Source of the DNA: Arthrobacter sp. fls2-241-R2A-200
GTDB taxonomy: Bacteria; Actinomycetota; Actinomycetes; Actinomycetales; Micrococcaceae
DNA length: 64,000 nt
Direction: 5' to 3'
NCBI RefSeq assembly: GCF_030209745.1
Contig: NZ_JARVRJ010000011.1
Location: 149,098 to 213,097, forward strand
Below are positions 45,919 to 54,130 of this stretch, piece by piece (within the stretch, counting starts at the first letter, position 1; each line of letters opens with the position of its first letter). Position numbers and translations under genes: made by a program. The notes under the pieces were generated by a model. It saw nothing but the letters and a program-made list of their open reading frames with translations. It had not been told where the DNA came from and searched no databases.

Positions 45919-46029
45919 GCTGTCTTTCGTGTTATTTCAAGATGGGTAGATATCGGGTCGCATCGGTCTAAATCGAGACGCAAGCGACCATCCATTCTAG
46001 CTCGCTCTACCACACCCGCGCTAAATCCC

Positions 46030-46058
46030 TTGACGGAGGCGGGCGCGGCTTCTAAAGT
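46030..46058 (+). promoter_or_regulatory. sigma70-type promoter of the FAD oxidoreductase
   Basis: TTGACG (46030-46035) and TAAAGT (46053-46058) are separated by exactly 17 bp. The start of transcription would fall near 46065, about 25 bp before the ATG. An inverted repeat overlaps the -10 and start region, which suits repression. Confidence 0.55.
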
Positions 46059-46079
46059 CAAAACTACTGGTTTTAGAAT
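46050..46079 (+). promoter_or_regulatory. candidate operator: nested dyads around CTACTG (site A)
   Basis: Outer arms TTCTAAA (46050-46056) and TTTAGAA (46073-46079) enclose AAAAC-TACTG-GTTTT. The same TCTAAA...CTACTG...TTTA arrangement, with small indels, precedes the SufR-like regulator gene at 49332-49356. It overlaps the -10 of the FAD oxidoreductase promoter. Confidence 0.5.
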
Positions 46080-46088
46080 CGAGCTGAC

Positions 46089-47324
46089 ATGACACAGGAA
46101 CCAATGGTCATCGTTGGCGGAGGGCTTGCCGGCGCCACCGCGGCCAAGACCCTGCGCGCGGACGGCTACGACGGCGGAATCCTCCTCTTGGGCGCTGAAG
46201 AGCGCATCCCCTACCTTCGACCTCCCCTATCGAAGGAGTTTCTCCTTGGGAAGGCGAACGAGGACGCTGTGCCCGTAGTTCCAGAAGGCTGGTACTCGGA
46301 GCACGACGTCGAACTTCTCCTCGGCAGCCGAGCCGCGGGCATCGATACCGCAGCGCACCGAGTGACGACGGCGGATGGGCGCGTCCTCCCGTATTCGAAA
46401 CTACTCCTGGCCACCGGCTCCCAGCCCCGCCACCTCCCGCTACCCGGGTCCGAACTCGACGGTGCCATGACCTTCCGCACCTTTGACGACAGCCTGAAAC
46501 TGCAATCGCTCATCAAGGGCGGAGGCCGGAACGTGCTCATGATCGGGTCCGGCTGGATCGGCATGGAGCTGGCCGCGGCGGCACGTACTTACGAAAACAA
46601 CGTGACGCTCCTAGGCCTCGAAGACATTCCCCTGAGCGCGGCGATCGGCCCGGAGTTGGGCAAGTATTTCCAGCAACTACACACGGCCCAAGGGGTCAGC
46701 TTCCGGCTACCGGCGAGCGCTGCCGCGATTGAAGGCACCGACGGCCGGGTAACAGCCGTGCGCACGAACACCGGTGAAATACTGCCAGCGGACGTCGTTG
46801 TGATCGCCGTCGGAGTCGTCCCCGACACGGCGCTCGCCGAGACCGGCGGTTTGACGCTCCGCAATGGAATCTTGGCGGACGCGAGCCTGAGAACCAGCGC
46901 CCCTGACGTCTTCGCGGCAGGAGACGTCGCCAACGCCCTCCATCCCTTCACGGGTGAGCACCAACGCAGCGAGCACTGGGCCAATGCCCTCAACGGCGGC
47001 AAAGTGGCGGCTCGGTCGATGCTCGGACAAGATGCCGTCCTGGATGTCGTGCCCTATTTTTACACCGACCAATTCAGCACCAGCATGGAATACTCGGGAT
47101 TCCCGGCGCTGTCCTCCGGCTTGGTTCCCCTGATCAGGGGTTCGCTGGAGGAGGGGAGCTTTATCGCTTTCTGGGTCAGGGAGGGGCAGGTGGTCGCAGG
47201 GATGAGCGTCAACCAAAGCCGAGTGCAAAAGCCCATCAAGGCGTTGATCGCGGGGCGCGTGCAGGTGGACCGTGCCCGCCTTATCGATGCCGGGACCGCC
47301 TTGGAAGACTTACTGCCGCGGTAG
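46089..47324 (+). CDS. FAD-dependent ferredoxin reductase-like oxidoreductase
   Basis: This 411-residue flavoprotein resembles rhodocoxin, putidaredoxin and rubredoxin reductases, which pass electrons from NAD(P)H to a small redox partner. It has FAD motif VIVGGGLAGATAAKTL near the N-terminus, IPYLRPPLSKEFL, the second Rossmann motif MIGSGWIGMELAAAA near residue 154, and APDVFAAGDVANALHPF near residue 274. The C-terminal reductase domain is present. No ferredoxin or P450 gene is adjacent, so the partner is unknown. The gene runs against its neighbours, between mnmA and iscS. Its promoter carries an element shared with the nearby iron-sulphur-type regulator. Confidence 0.9.
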   Translation: MTQEPMVIVGGGLAGATAAKTLRADGYDGGILLLGAEERIPYLRPPLSKEFLLGKANEDAVPVVPEGWYSEHDVELLLGSRAAGIDTAAHRVTTADGRVLPYSKLLLATGSQPRHLPLPGSELDGAMTFRTFDDSLKLQSLIKGGGRNVLMIGSGWIGMELAAAARTYENNVTLLGLEDIPLSAAIGPELGKYFQQLHTAQGVSFRLPASAAAIEGTDGRVTAVRTNTGEILPADVVVIAVGVVPDTALAETGGLTLRNGILADASLRTSAPDVFAAGDVANALHPFTGEHQRSEHWANALNGGKVAARSMLGQDAVLDVVPYFYTDQFSTSMEYSGFPALSSGLVPLIRGSLEEGSFIAFWVREGQVVAGMSVNQSRVQKPIKALIAGRVQVDRARLIDAGTALEDLLPR

Positions 47325-47358
47325 CGGCCAGACTCGCCGAAACGGCTCGTCCCGCGTC

Positions 47359-48588
47359 CTACGAGGGCGCAACACCCTGCCGTGCGAGGGTTGCCGCCGT
47401 TTGAATGGTTGATTCGTGACCGGCCATGCCCGCCTGCCTGGCCTTGGCACACGCGCCGGGAAGTGCCGTGAGGAGCGCGTCCACGTCTGCCTCGGTGGAG
47501 CTGTGACCCAAGGTGAAACGCTGGGCTCCCCGGGCAGTATCCTCATCCAGGCCCATGGCGAGAAGTACATGCGAGGGCCGCGGCACACCGGCGGTGCATG
47601 CTGAGCCCGTTGAGGATTCCACACCTGCCAAGTCCAGCAGGAAGAGCAGGGAATCACCTTCACACCCCGGGAACGTGAAGTGTGCATTTCCTGGCAGGCG
47701 ACCATTTCCTGCGGCGCCCCTGAGAACAGCGTCCGGTACGGCTTCTTCGACGCCTCGGATCAGGCGGTCCCGGAGCGCGCTGATGCGCTCGCGTTCCTCC
47801 CCCAGATGCGCTGTTGCCGCGGCCGCAGCAGCCGCGAAAGCAGCGATCGCCGGTGTATCCAGCGTTCCGGACCGGACGTCGCGCTCCTGGCCGCCGCCGT
47901 GTTGCACGGGCGTCAACTTCACGGCCCTCCCCAAGAAGAGCGCGCCGACCCCCACTGGCCCACCCAGTTTGTGCCCGGAGACCGACATGGCGGCCAGTCC
48001 TGAAGCCCGGAAGTCGACGGCAACGGACCCAAACGCCTGTACCGCGTCCGAATGCACCGGAATCCCGTGCGGTTTGGCCATTTCGACGATGTCCGGGATG
48101 GGCTGGATGGTCCCGACTTCGTTATTGGCCCACATGACGGTTATGAGCGCGATCGAGTCCGGGTCCTTGTCGATTTCACGTTGTACGGTCTCCAGCGCCA
48201 CAGTGCCGCTGTGGTCCACTGGAAGCCATACGGCTTCGGCGCCTTCATGCCGCTCCAACCATTCAACGGTGTCCATGACGGCGTGATGTTCGACGGCGGA
48301 GCAGAGGATGCGGGTCCGGCGGGGGTCTTCGTCGTGGCGGGCCCAGTAGAGGCCCTTGACCGCCAAATTGTCGGCCTCTGTCCCGCCCGAGGTGAAAATA
48401 ACTTCCGAGGGGTGGGCACCTGCTGCCGCGGCCAATGTTTCGCGGGCGTCTTCCACCGCCCGACGGGCGCGACGGCCGGCCCCGTGCAATGACGACGGAT
48501 TGCCGGTCCGCGCCAATTCGCGTGTCATGACGGCAAGAGCTTCAGGCGACATCGGGGTGGTGGCAGCGTGGTCAAGGTATACAGGCAC
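47359..48588 (-). CDS. iscS: cysteine desulphurase (IscS/NifS family)
   Basis: This 409-residue PLP enzyme takes sulphur from cysteine for iron-sulphur clusters and tRNA thiolation. YLDHAATTPMSPEAL begins the protein, FTSGGTEADNLAVKG and AVEHHAVMDTVEWLE follow, the PLP lysine is in SVSGHKLGGPVGVGALF (near 208), and the persulphide cysteine is in STGSACTAGVPRPSHVLLAM (near 330). It starts 9 bp after the SufR-like regulator on the same strand, so the pair is one transcription unit. mnmA nearby is a likely client. Confidence 0.95.
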   Translation of the reverse strand: MPVYLDHAATTPMSPEALAVMTRELARTGNPSSLHGAGRRARRAVEDARETLAAAAGAHPSEVIFTSGGTEADNLAVKGLYWARHDEDPRRTRILCSAVEHHAVMDTVEWLERHEGAEAVWLPVDHSGTVALETVQREIDKDPDSIALITVMWANNEVGTIQPIPDIVEMAKPHGIPVHSDAVQAFGSVAVDFRASGLAAMSVSGHKLGGPVGVGALFLGRAVKLTPVQHGGGQERDVRSGTLDTPAIAAFAAAAAAATAHLGEERERISALRDRLIRGVEEAVPDAVLRGAAGNGRLPGNAHFTFPGCEGDSLLFLLDLAGVESSTGSACTAGVPRPSHVLLAMGLDEDTARGAQRFTLGHSSTEADVDALLTALPGACAKARQAGMAGHESTIQTAATLARQGVAPS

Positions 48589-48597
48589 CCTGTAATT

Positions 48598-49317
48598 CTA
48601 CCGATCCCGGTGATCCGGTACCGCGGAATTGTGCGCATCCTCGGGACGATGACCGGGCGCATCGATCCGTGCACAGCAATGGCCCGGGCCGGGATCGGGG
48701 CGGACAACGCCCGAAGCCAACCCGGATGCTGTCGCCGTCCCCTTCAGTAAGGCAGCGTTCATGGCACAAACCACATCCGGGTGGTCCTGGGAGAGCTGAT
48801 GGAAGGGGCAATTGAGGAGGCGATATCCGCCGTCTTCCTGCGGGGCAGGTTCATAACCCAAGTCCGCTAGGGCGCCCGCCACATCCCCCGGCCGGCCGAA
48901 CTCCCGGCCCTTCTCCTCCGCAACCTCCAGCAGCGCCTCACCCACGGGAACCCGTCCGGGCAACGAACGTGCCACGACGGCGGCCAACAGGTCTCCCGCC
49001 ACGTCATACTGGCGCTCGGGCACTGACGCCACTACCTCGTTCAACGCCGGGCGGTAGAACTTGGCAGGCCGCCCCGAGCCCGGGCCACCCTTGTCAGCTT
49101 GCTTCCTGAACTCGACAACGGCCAGCCCTGCCCGCACCAAGCGATCCAAGTGAAAAGACGCCGTGCTGCGCGGAATGCCCATAGCGCGGGCGGCCTCATC
49201 GCGGCCCACCGCGTCCTGAGCTTGGCGGAGGTAGGCGAAGAGACGCCTCCGCATCTCATCATCCAGTGAAGCGATTGCCGAGATCCGTTGGCGCCAGGCG
49301 GATCGGGTGGAGCTCAT
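48598..49317 (-). CDS. SufR-like (ArsR/DeoR-type) transcriptional regulator with three-cysteine cluster motif
   Basis: This 239-residue protein has an N-terminal winged helix-turn-helix: LDDEMRRRLFAYLRQAQDAV, GRDEAARAMGIPRSTASFHL, DRLVRAGLAV, then wing GPGSGRPAKFYRP, seen in SufR-type regulators. The C-terminal half has cysteines at NCPFH, DVVCAMN and GHCCARI (C-X13-C-X29-C-C), an arrangement like the [4Fe-4S] site of SufR. It is the first gene of an operon with the cysteine desulphurase, as expected for a sensor of cluster status. A candidate operator lies 16 bp upstream of its ATG and no ribosome site is evident, so the mRNA may be leaderless. Sensing role inferred. Confidence 0.85.
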   Translation of the reverse strand: MSSTRSAWRQRISAIASLDDEMRRRLFAYLRQAQDAVGRDEAARAMGIPRSTASFHLDRLVRAGLAVVEFRKQADKGGPGSGRPAKFYRPALNEVVASVPERQYDVAGDLLAAVVARSLPGRVPVGEALLEVAEEKGREFGRPGDVAGALADLGYEPAPQEDGGYRLLNCPFHQLSQDHPDVVCAMNAALLKGTATASGLASGVVRPDPGPGHCCARIDAPGHRPEDAHNSAVPDHRDR

Positions 49318-49331
49318 AGGGCAAGGATATC

Positions 49332-49356
49332 TCTAAAAACAACATCTACTGCTTTA
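49332..49356 (-). promoter_or_regulatory. candidate operator upstream of the SufR-like regulator (site B)
   Basis: TCTAAA (49332-49337), CTACTG (49346-49351) and CTTTA (49352-49356) repeat the layout of site A at 46050-46079, which needs small indels to align. It lies at -16 to -40 from the regulator ATG and 113 bp from the divergent J-domain gene, fitting autoregulation. The match is visible; binding is inference. Confidence 0.45.
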
Positions 49357-49468
49357 CTTGCGGCGATCGGGAACCACAACCTATGCATGCTTCGTTCAGT
49401 AGGTGGCTGGATAAACTTGCCACTACCGCCCCTGCCGGGGAACGATCATCAACGAGAAGGGCCTGTGC

Positions 49469-50422
49469 TTGGCCGACGTCAGCAGTTCGCATTACCAGGT
49501 CCTCCGGGTCCCGGTGACGGCGACCGAGAAAGAAATCAAAGCGGCCTATCGCAAGGCTGCCCGGGTTTCACACCCCGATCACGGCGGTGAAGCCGAGATG
49601 TTCAGGCGGGTAACCCTTGCGTACGAAACACTGATCGACCCCGAACGGCGCGCTGACTATGACCGCAGGTATGGCGCCGGAGACTTTCAACACCATCAGT
49701 CACGCCCCGGGGATTACCAAGGCGCTCGGGCTCCGGGACCTAGCACCACGGCCCATGTCCGGCGCGATCAAACTCCTGGCAGGACGGGCAGCACAGCTGG
49801 TGATCCCCCGGTCTACGTTCCATCGTTCGAGGACCCGCGGGAAGTACCGCTCATACCGGCGTCAGAGGCGGCGACACAGGTTCACGGGCTGCCGCGCAAG
49901 CGTGGCCTGTTCGGCGCGGAGGCACGGATCCAGCGCGAGATGCGGACGGTACAGCTGATCAGTCGGCAGGTTCTCTTCGCCATCCCTGCCGCCCGGCTCA
50001 TCAATGGTCTGCGCGCACCAGCGGACAACAGCCACATCGACCATGCAGTCCTCTCGGGTTACCGGCTGGCCTTGGTCGACTCCATGTTGCTGCCCAAGGG
50101 CGCCTACGCCTGGGACGGTATCTCGCTGAGGAATGGCAGCAGGTCCGTCGCACCCCCGCAATTGGCCAGCACCGTTCGGCATATGCAGGACATCTTTCCG
50201 GAACTGAACGTGACAGGCTGGGTGGTGTTGCACAGCCCGGACGGCAATCTCCACCAACCCGTTATCGATTGGCACGGCAAAGGTTCGTCCAGTCCCGCGG
50301 CGGTGGAAGTGGTCAACGGAGCCGGGTTGGCCCGCGGGCTGAAGCAGTTCCTCAGTTCGGGTCCTGCACCCAACACCGTGGTGGTCCCGGTCCTTGCCAG
50401 GTTGCTGCGCGGAATGCACTAG
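49469..50422 (+). CDS. J-domain protein with NERD-like C-terminal domain
   Basis: This 317-residue protein begins with a J-domain (YQVLRVPVTATEKEIKAAYR, then the HPD motif in RVSHPDHGG and YETLIDPERRADYDRRYG, residues 8-68), which stimulates a DnaK-type Hsp70. A low-complexity linker (about 70-125) follows. The C-terminal half resembles a NERD (nuclease-related) fold: LINGLRAP, SHIDHAVLSGYRLALVDSML, then TGWVVLHSPDG. In canonical NERD proteins the second strand ends D/E-x-K; here it is DSM, so catalysis is doubtful. The start is TTG at 49469, preceded by GAGAAGG. No dnaK is near. Divergent from the SufR-like regulator. Confidence 0.8.
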   Translation: MADVSSSHYQVLRVPVTATEKEIKAAYRKAARVSHPDHGGEAEMFRRVTLAYETLIDPERRADYDRRYGAGDFQHHQSRPGDYQGARAPGPSTTAHVRRDQTPGRTGSTAGDPPVYVPSFEDPREVPLIPASEAATQVHGLPRKRGLFGAEARIQREMRTVQLISRQVLFAIPAARLINGLRAPADNSHIDHAVLSGYRLALVDSMLLPKGAYAWDGISLRNGSRSVAPPQLASTVRHMQDIFPELNVTGWVVLHSPDGNLHQPVIDWHGKGSSSPAAVEVVNGAGLARGLKQFLSSGPAPNTVVVPVLARLLRGMH

Positions 50423-50494
50423 TCACGCACTCCGAAGGACCAGCCGGGCAACGATGAGTCGGCGTGCACCTCCGTAGCTCGCTAGGATAGGACG

Positions 50495-50962
50495 GTGTTC
50501 CGCATCCTCTTCCACACTCCAGAAATTCCCGGCAACACGGGGAACGCCATTCGATTGGCCGCCATCACCGGAGCGGAGCTCCATCTGGTGGAACCGCTCG
50601 GGTTCGACTTTTCCGATGCCAAGCTCCGGCGGGCCGGGCTTGATTACCACGACCTCGCCGTCGTCACCGTGCATCCTGACATCGACGCCGCGTGGAAAGC
50701 ACTGGAGCCTGAGCGGGTCTTCGCTTTTACCTCCGATGGAGACACTTCTTACACCGACATCAGCTATCGGCCCGGAGACGTCCTGATGTTTGGACCGGAG
50801 TCCGTCGGGCTCCCCTCGTGGTTGAAAGAGGACCCCCACGTCACGGCCCGGGTGCGGCTGCCCATGCGGCCCACCCTGCGATCCTTGAACCTGGCTAACG
50901 CGGCCTCCATCGCAGTTTTCGAGGCATGGCGGCAAAACGGGTTTTCCGGAGCGCAGATCTAG
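50495..50962 (+). CDS. trmL: tRNA (cytidine(34)-2'-O)-methyltransferase TrmL
   Basis: This 155-residue SPOUT methyltransferase methylates the wobble ribose of Leu tRNAs. FRILFHTPEIPGNTGNAIRL at the N-terminus, LHLVEPLGFDFSDAKLRRAG, MFGPESVGLP and LRSLNLANAASIAVFEAWRQ at the C-terminus (trefoil-knot AdoMet site) are all typical. GTG start at 50495. It is the usual length for the family. It lies in the same direction as the J-domain gene but 72 bp after it. Confidence 0.93.
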   Translation: MFRILFHTPEIPGNTGNAIRLAAITGAELHLVEPLGFDFSDAKLRRAGLDYHDLAVVTVHPDIDAAWKALEPERVFAFTSDGDTSYTDISYRPGDVLMFGPESVGLPSWLKEDPHVTARVRLPMRPTLRSLNLANAASIAVFEAWRQNGFSGAQI

Positions 50963-51169
50963 GCCCATCCAACAGCGCCGCCGCACCGAATACCCTATGC
51001 ATGGATACACCGTCCATCGCTGGTCAATGAGGGAGCCGATGTGAGCGCATTGAAGGTCAGGGCCGCAACAGCCAGCCTGCGTGCCGCAGCGACCACAATG
51101 CCCCAGCCGCCCGCAACACAAAGTAGGCATGCTGCCGCTTTCGATGCCGACGACATATGCTGGACAGTG

Positions 51170-51775
51170 ATGGACACCCCCAACAATCCCGGCCCCGCAG
51201 TCTTTGAGGCCCCCAACCCAGCCGCGGACCTCAACAACCAGTTGACGGAGTTGCTCGGGCTGGTGGCTACAGGCGATCAACGGGCTTTCGCCGAGTTCTA
51301 CCGCCTCACCTCCAGGCGAGTATTTGGCATGGCGAAGCGGGTTCTTGTGGATCCCGACCTCAGCGAGGACGCCACCCAAGAGGTGTACCTCCAAGTCTGG
51401 CAAGGTGCTGCGCGCTTCGATCGCGCCGCCGGCAGTCCATTGGCCTGGCTCATGACAATCGCCCATCGGCGCGCCATAGACCGCGTGCGGGCAGTCCAGG
51501 CCGCGACGGACCGGGAAGCGAAATACGGAGCGGCAAGCCAGGACAGGGATCGGGACTTAGTTGTCGAAGAGGCCGATACAGCATTGGAAGCCGAGGCCGT
51601 CAGCAGATGCCTTGGCACCCTGACTGACACGCAGCGGGAATCGGTCCGCCTCGCGTACTACGGCGGCCTGACCTATCGGGAAGTCGCTGAGCGCCTGGGC
51701 GCCGCCGTTCCCACCATTAAGTCCCGCATCCGCGATGGACTCCTGCGGCTGAAGACCTGCTTGGGGGTGAGCTGA
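51170..51775 (+). CDS. sigK: ECF sigma factor SigK
   Basis: This 201-residue sigma factor has region 2 (GDQRAFAEFYRLTSRRVFGM, LSEDATQEVYLQVWQGAARF, SPLAWLMTIAHRRAIDRVR) and region 4 (LTDTQRESVRLAYYGGLTYR, EVAERLGAAVPTIKSRIRDG). The next gene, 1 bp away, is an RskA-type anti-sigma factor, as for SigK in mycobacteria, where it controls secreted antigens and envelope proteins. I use the ATG at 51170, near the family start; an in-frame GTG sits directly before it and the frame is open back to 51041. No convincing ribosome site is seen, so leaderless translation is possible. Confidence 0.9.
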   Translation: MDTPNNPGPAVFEAPNPAADLNNQLTELLGLVATGDQRAFAEFYRLTSRRVFGMAKRVLVDPDLSEDATQEVYLQVWQGAARFDRAAGSPLAWLMTIAHRRAIDRVRAVQAATDREAKYGAASQDRDRDLVVEEADTALEAEAVSRCLGTLTDTQRESVRLAYYGGLTYREVAERLGAAVPTIKSRIRDGLLRLKTCLGVS

Positions 51776-51776
51776 A

Positions 51777-52604
51777 ATGACCGACAACGCGGGCGGAAGC
51801 TTTATGCGACGAATGTTTGCCAATGACATCGCTACCGACCTCTCCGAGGGCAGGGTCCTCGAATTGGCAGAAATATATGCCCTCGACGCTCTGACTGACC
51901 AAGAGCGGGACATGATCGACGCTTACATCAAGGACGCGCCGGATGCCCCCGAGTTCCATGAGCGGGTCCGTCAGGCGCGTGAAGCCCTGGCCGTCAGCTT
52001 CGCTCCGGAAGAAGAACCGCCGGCCAGCCTCTTCAATAACATCGTGGAGCGCATTGCTGCCGATGCCGCCGTCGAAACTCCTGCCCCCTCCATCCAGGGG
52101 CGGGAACCGGTGGTTGCCGACCTCGCGGCTGCCCGTGCCAAGCGTGCCGAAAAACGGAGCCCGGCCACTGCTCGCCGCTGGATTGTTGGCGCAGCCGCAG
52201 CGGCGGTAATTGCGCTCGGTGGAATCGGCGTGGGTACCTATGTCTCCACCCAGAGCGACCCCGTTAACCAAGTCCTGCAGGCACAGGATGTCCAAGCGAA
52301 GTCCGCTCCAGTGCCAGGCGGGGGCACGGCCACGGTCTCTGAATCCTCAACCAAGGATTCCTTCGTAGTCCAAATGAAGGGGGTGGCCCCTGCACCGGTC
52401 GGCAAGGTCTACCAGCTCTGGACTCTCCCCAAGGACGGTTCTGCACCGGTTTCGCAAGGCACCATGGACGCCGAGGGCCTCACCAAACCGGCCGTAGTCA
52501 AGGGACTGTCCTCCGCTTCTTCGGTGGCCATCACCGTGGAGCCCGCCGGGGGCTCGAAACAACCAACCCAGCCGCCGGTCCTGGTGGTCACGCTGGCCGC
52601 CTAA
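51777..52604 (+). CDS. rskA: anti-sigma K factor RskA
   Basis: This 275-residue single-pass membrane protein inhibits SigK. The cytoplasmic N-terminal anti-sigma domain contains ELAEIYALDALTDQERDMID and FHERVRQAREALAVSF. One membrane helix lies near 139-161 (IVGAAAAAVIALGGIGVGTY). The extracellular RskA domain holds VGKVYQLWTLPKDGSAPVSQ. Release of the sigma factor by staged proteolysis is known for the family. It lacks a zinc-binding HxxxCxxC motif, as expected for RskA rather than RsrA. A strong terminator follows. Confidence 0.92.
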   Translation: MTDNAGGSFMRRMFANDIATDLSEGRVLELAEIYALDALTDQERDMIDAYIKDAPDAPEFHERVRQAREALAVSFAPEEEPPASLFNNIVERIAADAAVETPAPSIQGREPVVADLAAARAKRAEKRSPATARRWIVGAAAAAVIALGGIGVGTYVSTQSDPVNQVLQAQDVQAKSAPVPGGGTATVSESSTKDSFVVQMKGVAPAPVGKVYQLWTLPKDGSAPVSQGTMDAEGLTKPAVVKGLSSASSVAITVEPAGGSKQPTQPPVLVVTLAA

Positions 52605-52651
52605 CCGGTTTCACCGATTGCCACCCCGCCACCAGCGGCAGGCTTAACGCC

Positions 52652-52690
52652 CGACGGCGGCCGTCACCTTTCGGTGCGCGGCCGCCGTCG
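52652..52690. terminator. terminator between rskA and the gluconate permease gene
   Basis: Perfect 12-nt arms CGACGGCGGCCG (52652-52663) and CGGCCGCCGTCG (52679-52690). An inner CACC/GGTG pair extends the stem. The sequence TACTTTTGTTT follows in the rskA direction. Confidence 0.85.
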
Positions 52691-52726
52691 TACTTTTGTT
52701 TGGCTTCGCCTAGGCAGGTCGCTCGG

Positions 52727-54130
52727 CTAAATGACGAGCGAGAGCAGCATCACGAACGCGAACCCGACCAGGGAGATCAGCGTTTCCATGACTGACCACG
52801 TTTTGAACGTCTGCCCCACGGTCAGCCCAAAGAGTTCCTTGACCAGCCAGAATCCGGCGTCGTTGACATGCGAGAGGAACAACGAGCCAGCGCCGACGGC
52901 CAAGGCCAGCAGGGCAGCGTGAGTTGGGCTAAGGCTGCTCGCGAGCGGCGCAACGATACCAGCCGCTGTCACGGTGGCGACCGTGGCCGAGCCTGTGGCC
53001 AAGCGAAGGGCAACGGCCACGATGAAGCCGAGCACCAGCACGGACATGTTGGCACCTTCAGCCCACTTCTTGACTGCGTCGCCGACGCCTGCGCCGATCA
53101 GTGTTTGTTTGAAGCCGCCACCTGCACCAACGATCAACAGAATCCCGGCAATGGGGCCAAGGCTCTGACCGAGCCTTGTGGTGATCGAGCTGCCCTTGAA
53201 ACCGACCGCGTATCCAAACGTCACCATGGCCAAGAGCACTGCCAGCGTCATGGCAACCAGGGGCTGGCCGACGAAGTCGAAGAAGGTCCGAATGGCGGGG
53301 GCCGAGCCGGCGTCGGGCCAAATGATGTCGCCGAGCGCCTTCAAGAGCATCAGCACAACAGGGAAAATGATCGTCAGGAGCGTCACCGGGAACGAGGGCT
53401 GGCGCTTGACGTCGCTAAGGTCCGCCGTGTGCTTGGTATCGATGCCGCCGGCTACTGCCGGAGCATCAACGGGGACCCAACGCGCGGCAAGCCGGGAGAA
53501 CAGCGGTCCACAAATGATGACGGTTGGAACGGCCACCAAGATGCCGAGCCCCAAGGTTGTTCCCAAGTCAGCCTTGACGGCACTGATTGCGATCAATGGA
53601 CCGGGGTGGGGCGGAACAAGGCCGTGCAGCACGGACAGCCCAGCCAGTGCAGGGATGGCAATCCGCATCAGCTTCATCTGGGACCTCTGCGTCACAAGGA
53701 CAATCACCGGAAGCAGAAGGACCAACCCGATTTCAAAGAACATGGGCAAGCCGATGATGACTGCCACGAGCGTGATCATCCACACCACTTTGTTGCCAGT
53801 GGCCTTGGCCAGCAAACTGTCCACAACACGGTTGGCACCGCCCGAATCTGCCAACAGCTTCCCGAGCATCGCTCCTAGGGCGATGAGGAGTCCGACTTCT
53901 TTGAGGACACCGCCTACTCCGTCCTCGAAGTTACTGACGACCTTGGCCAATTCCACATTGGAGGCCAGGCCTACGAAGGCCGACCCGAGGACCAGCGCCA
54001 GGAAGGGATGGAACTTCAGTTTGGCAATGAGCACCACAATGAGCGCGATACCGATCGCCGCCACAACAAGGAGTTGCGTATCGTGGCCCGTCCAGGCTTC
54101 AGCCTTGGTTGCTGCTTGCATAAAACTCAT
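52727..54130 (-). CDS. gntP: gluconate:H+ symporter (GntP family)
   Basis: This 467-residue permease has about 12 membrane segments. GntP features include FHPFLALVLGSAFVGLASNV, FEDGVGGVLKEVGLLIALGA, GLPMFFEIGLVLLLPVIVLV (the conserved PxFFExGxVLLxP motif), LHGLVPPHPGPLIA, and a C-terminal LFLSHVNDAGFWLVKELFGL. It imports D-gluconate. The ATG overlaps the gluconokinase stop by 4 bp, giving a coupled kinase-permease operon. The regulator is not adjacent. Confidence 0.95.
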   Translation of the reverse strand: MSFMQAATKAEAWTGHDTQLLVVAAIGIALIVVLIAKLKFHPFLALVLGSAFVGLASNVELAKVVSNFEDGVGGVLKEVGLLIALGAMLGKLLADSGGANRVVDSLLAKATGNKVVWMITLVAVIIGLPMFFEIGLVLLLPVIVLVTQRSQMKLMRIAIPALAGLSVLHGLVPPHPGPLIAISAVKADLGTTLGLGILVAVPTVIICGPLFSRLAARWVPVDAPAVAGGIDTKHTADLSDVKRQPSFPVTLLTIIFPVVLMLLKALGDIIWPDAGSAPAIRTFFDFVGQPLVAMTLAVLLAMVTFGYAVGFKGSSITTRLGQSLGPIAGILLIVGAGGGFKQTLIGAGVGDAVKKWAEGANMSVLVLGFIVAVALRLATGSATVATVTAAGIVAPLASSLSPTHAALLALAVGAGSLFLSHVNDAGFWLVKELFGLTVGQTFKTWSVMETLISLVGFAFVMLLSLVI

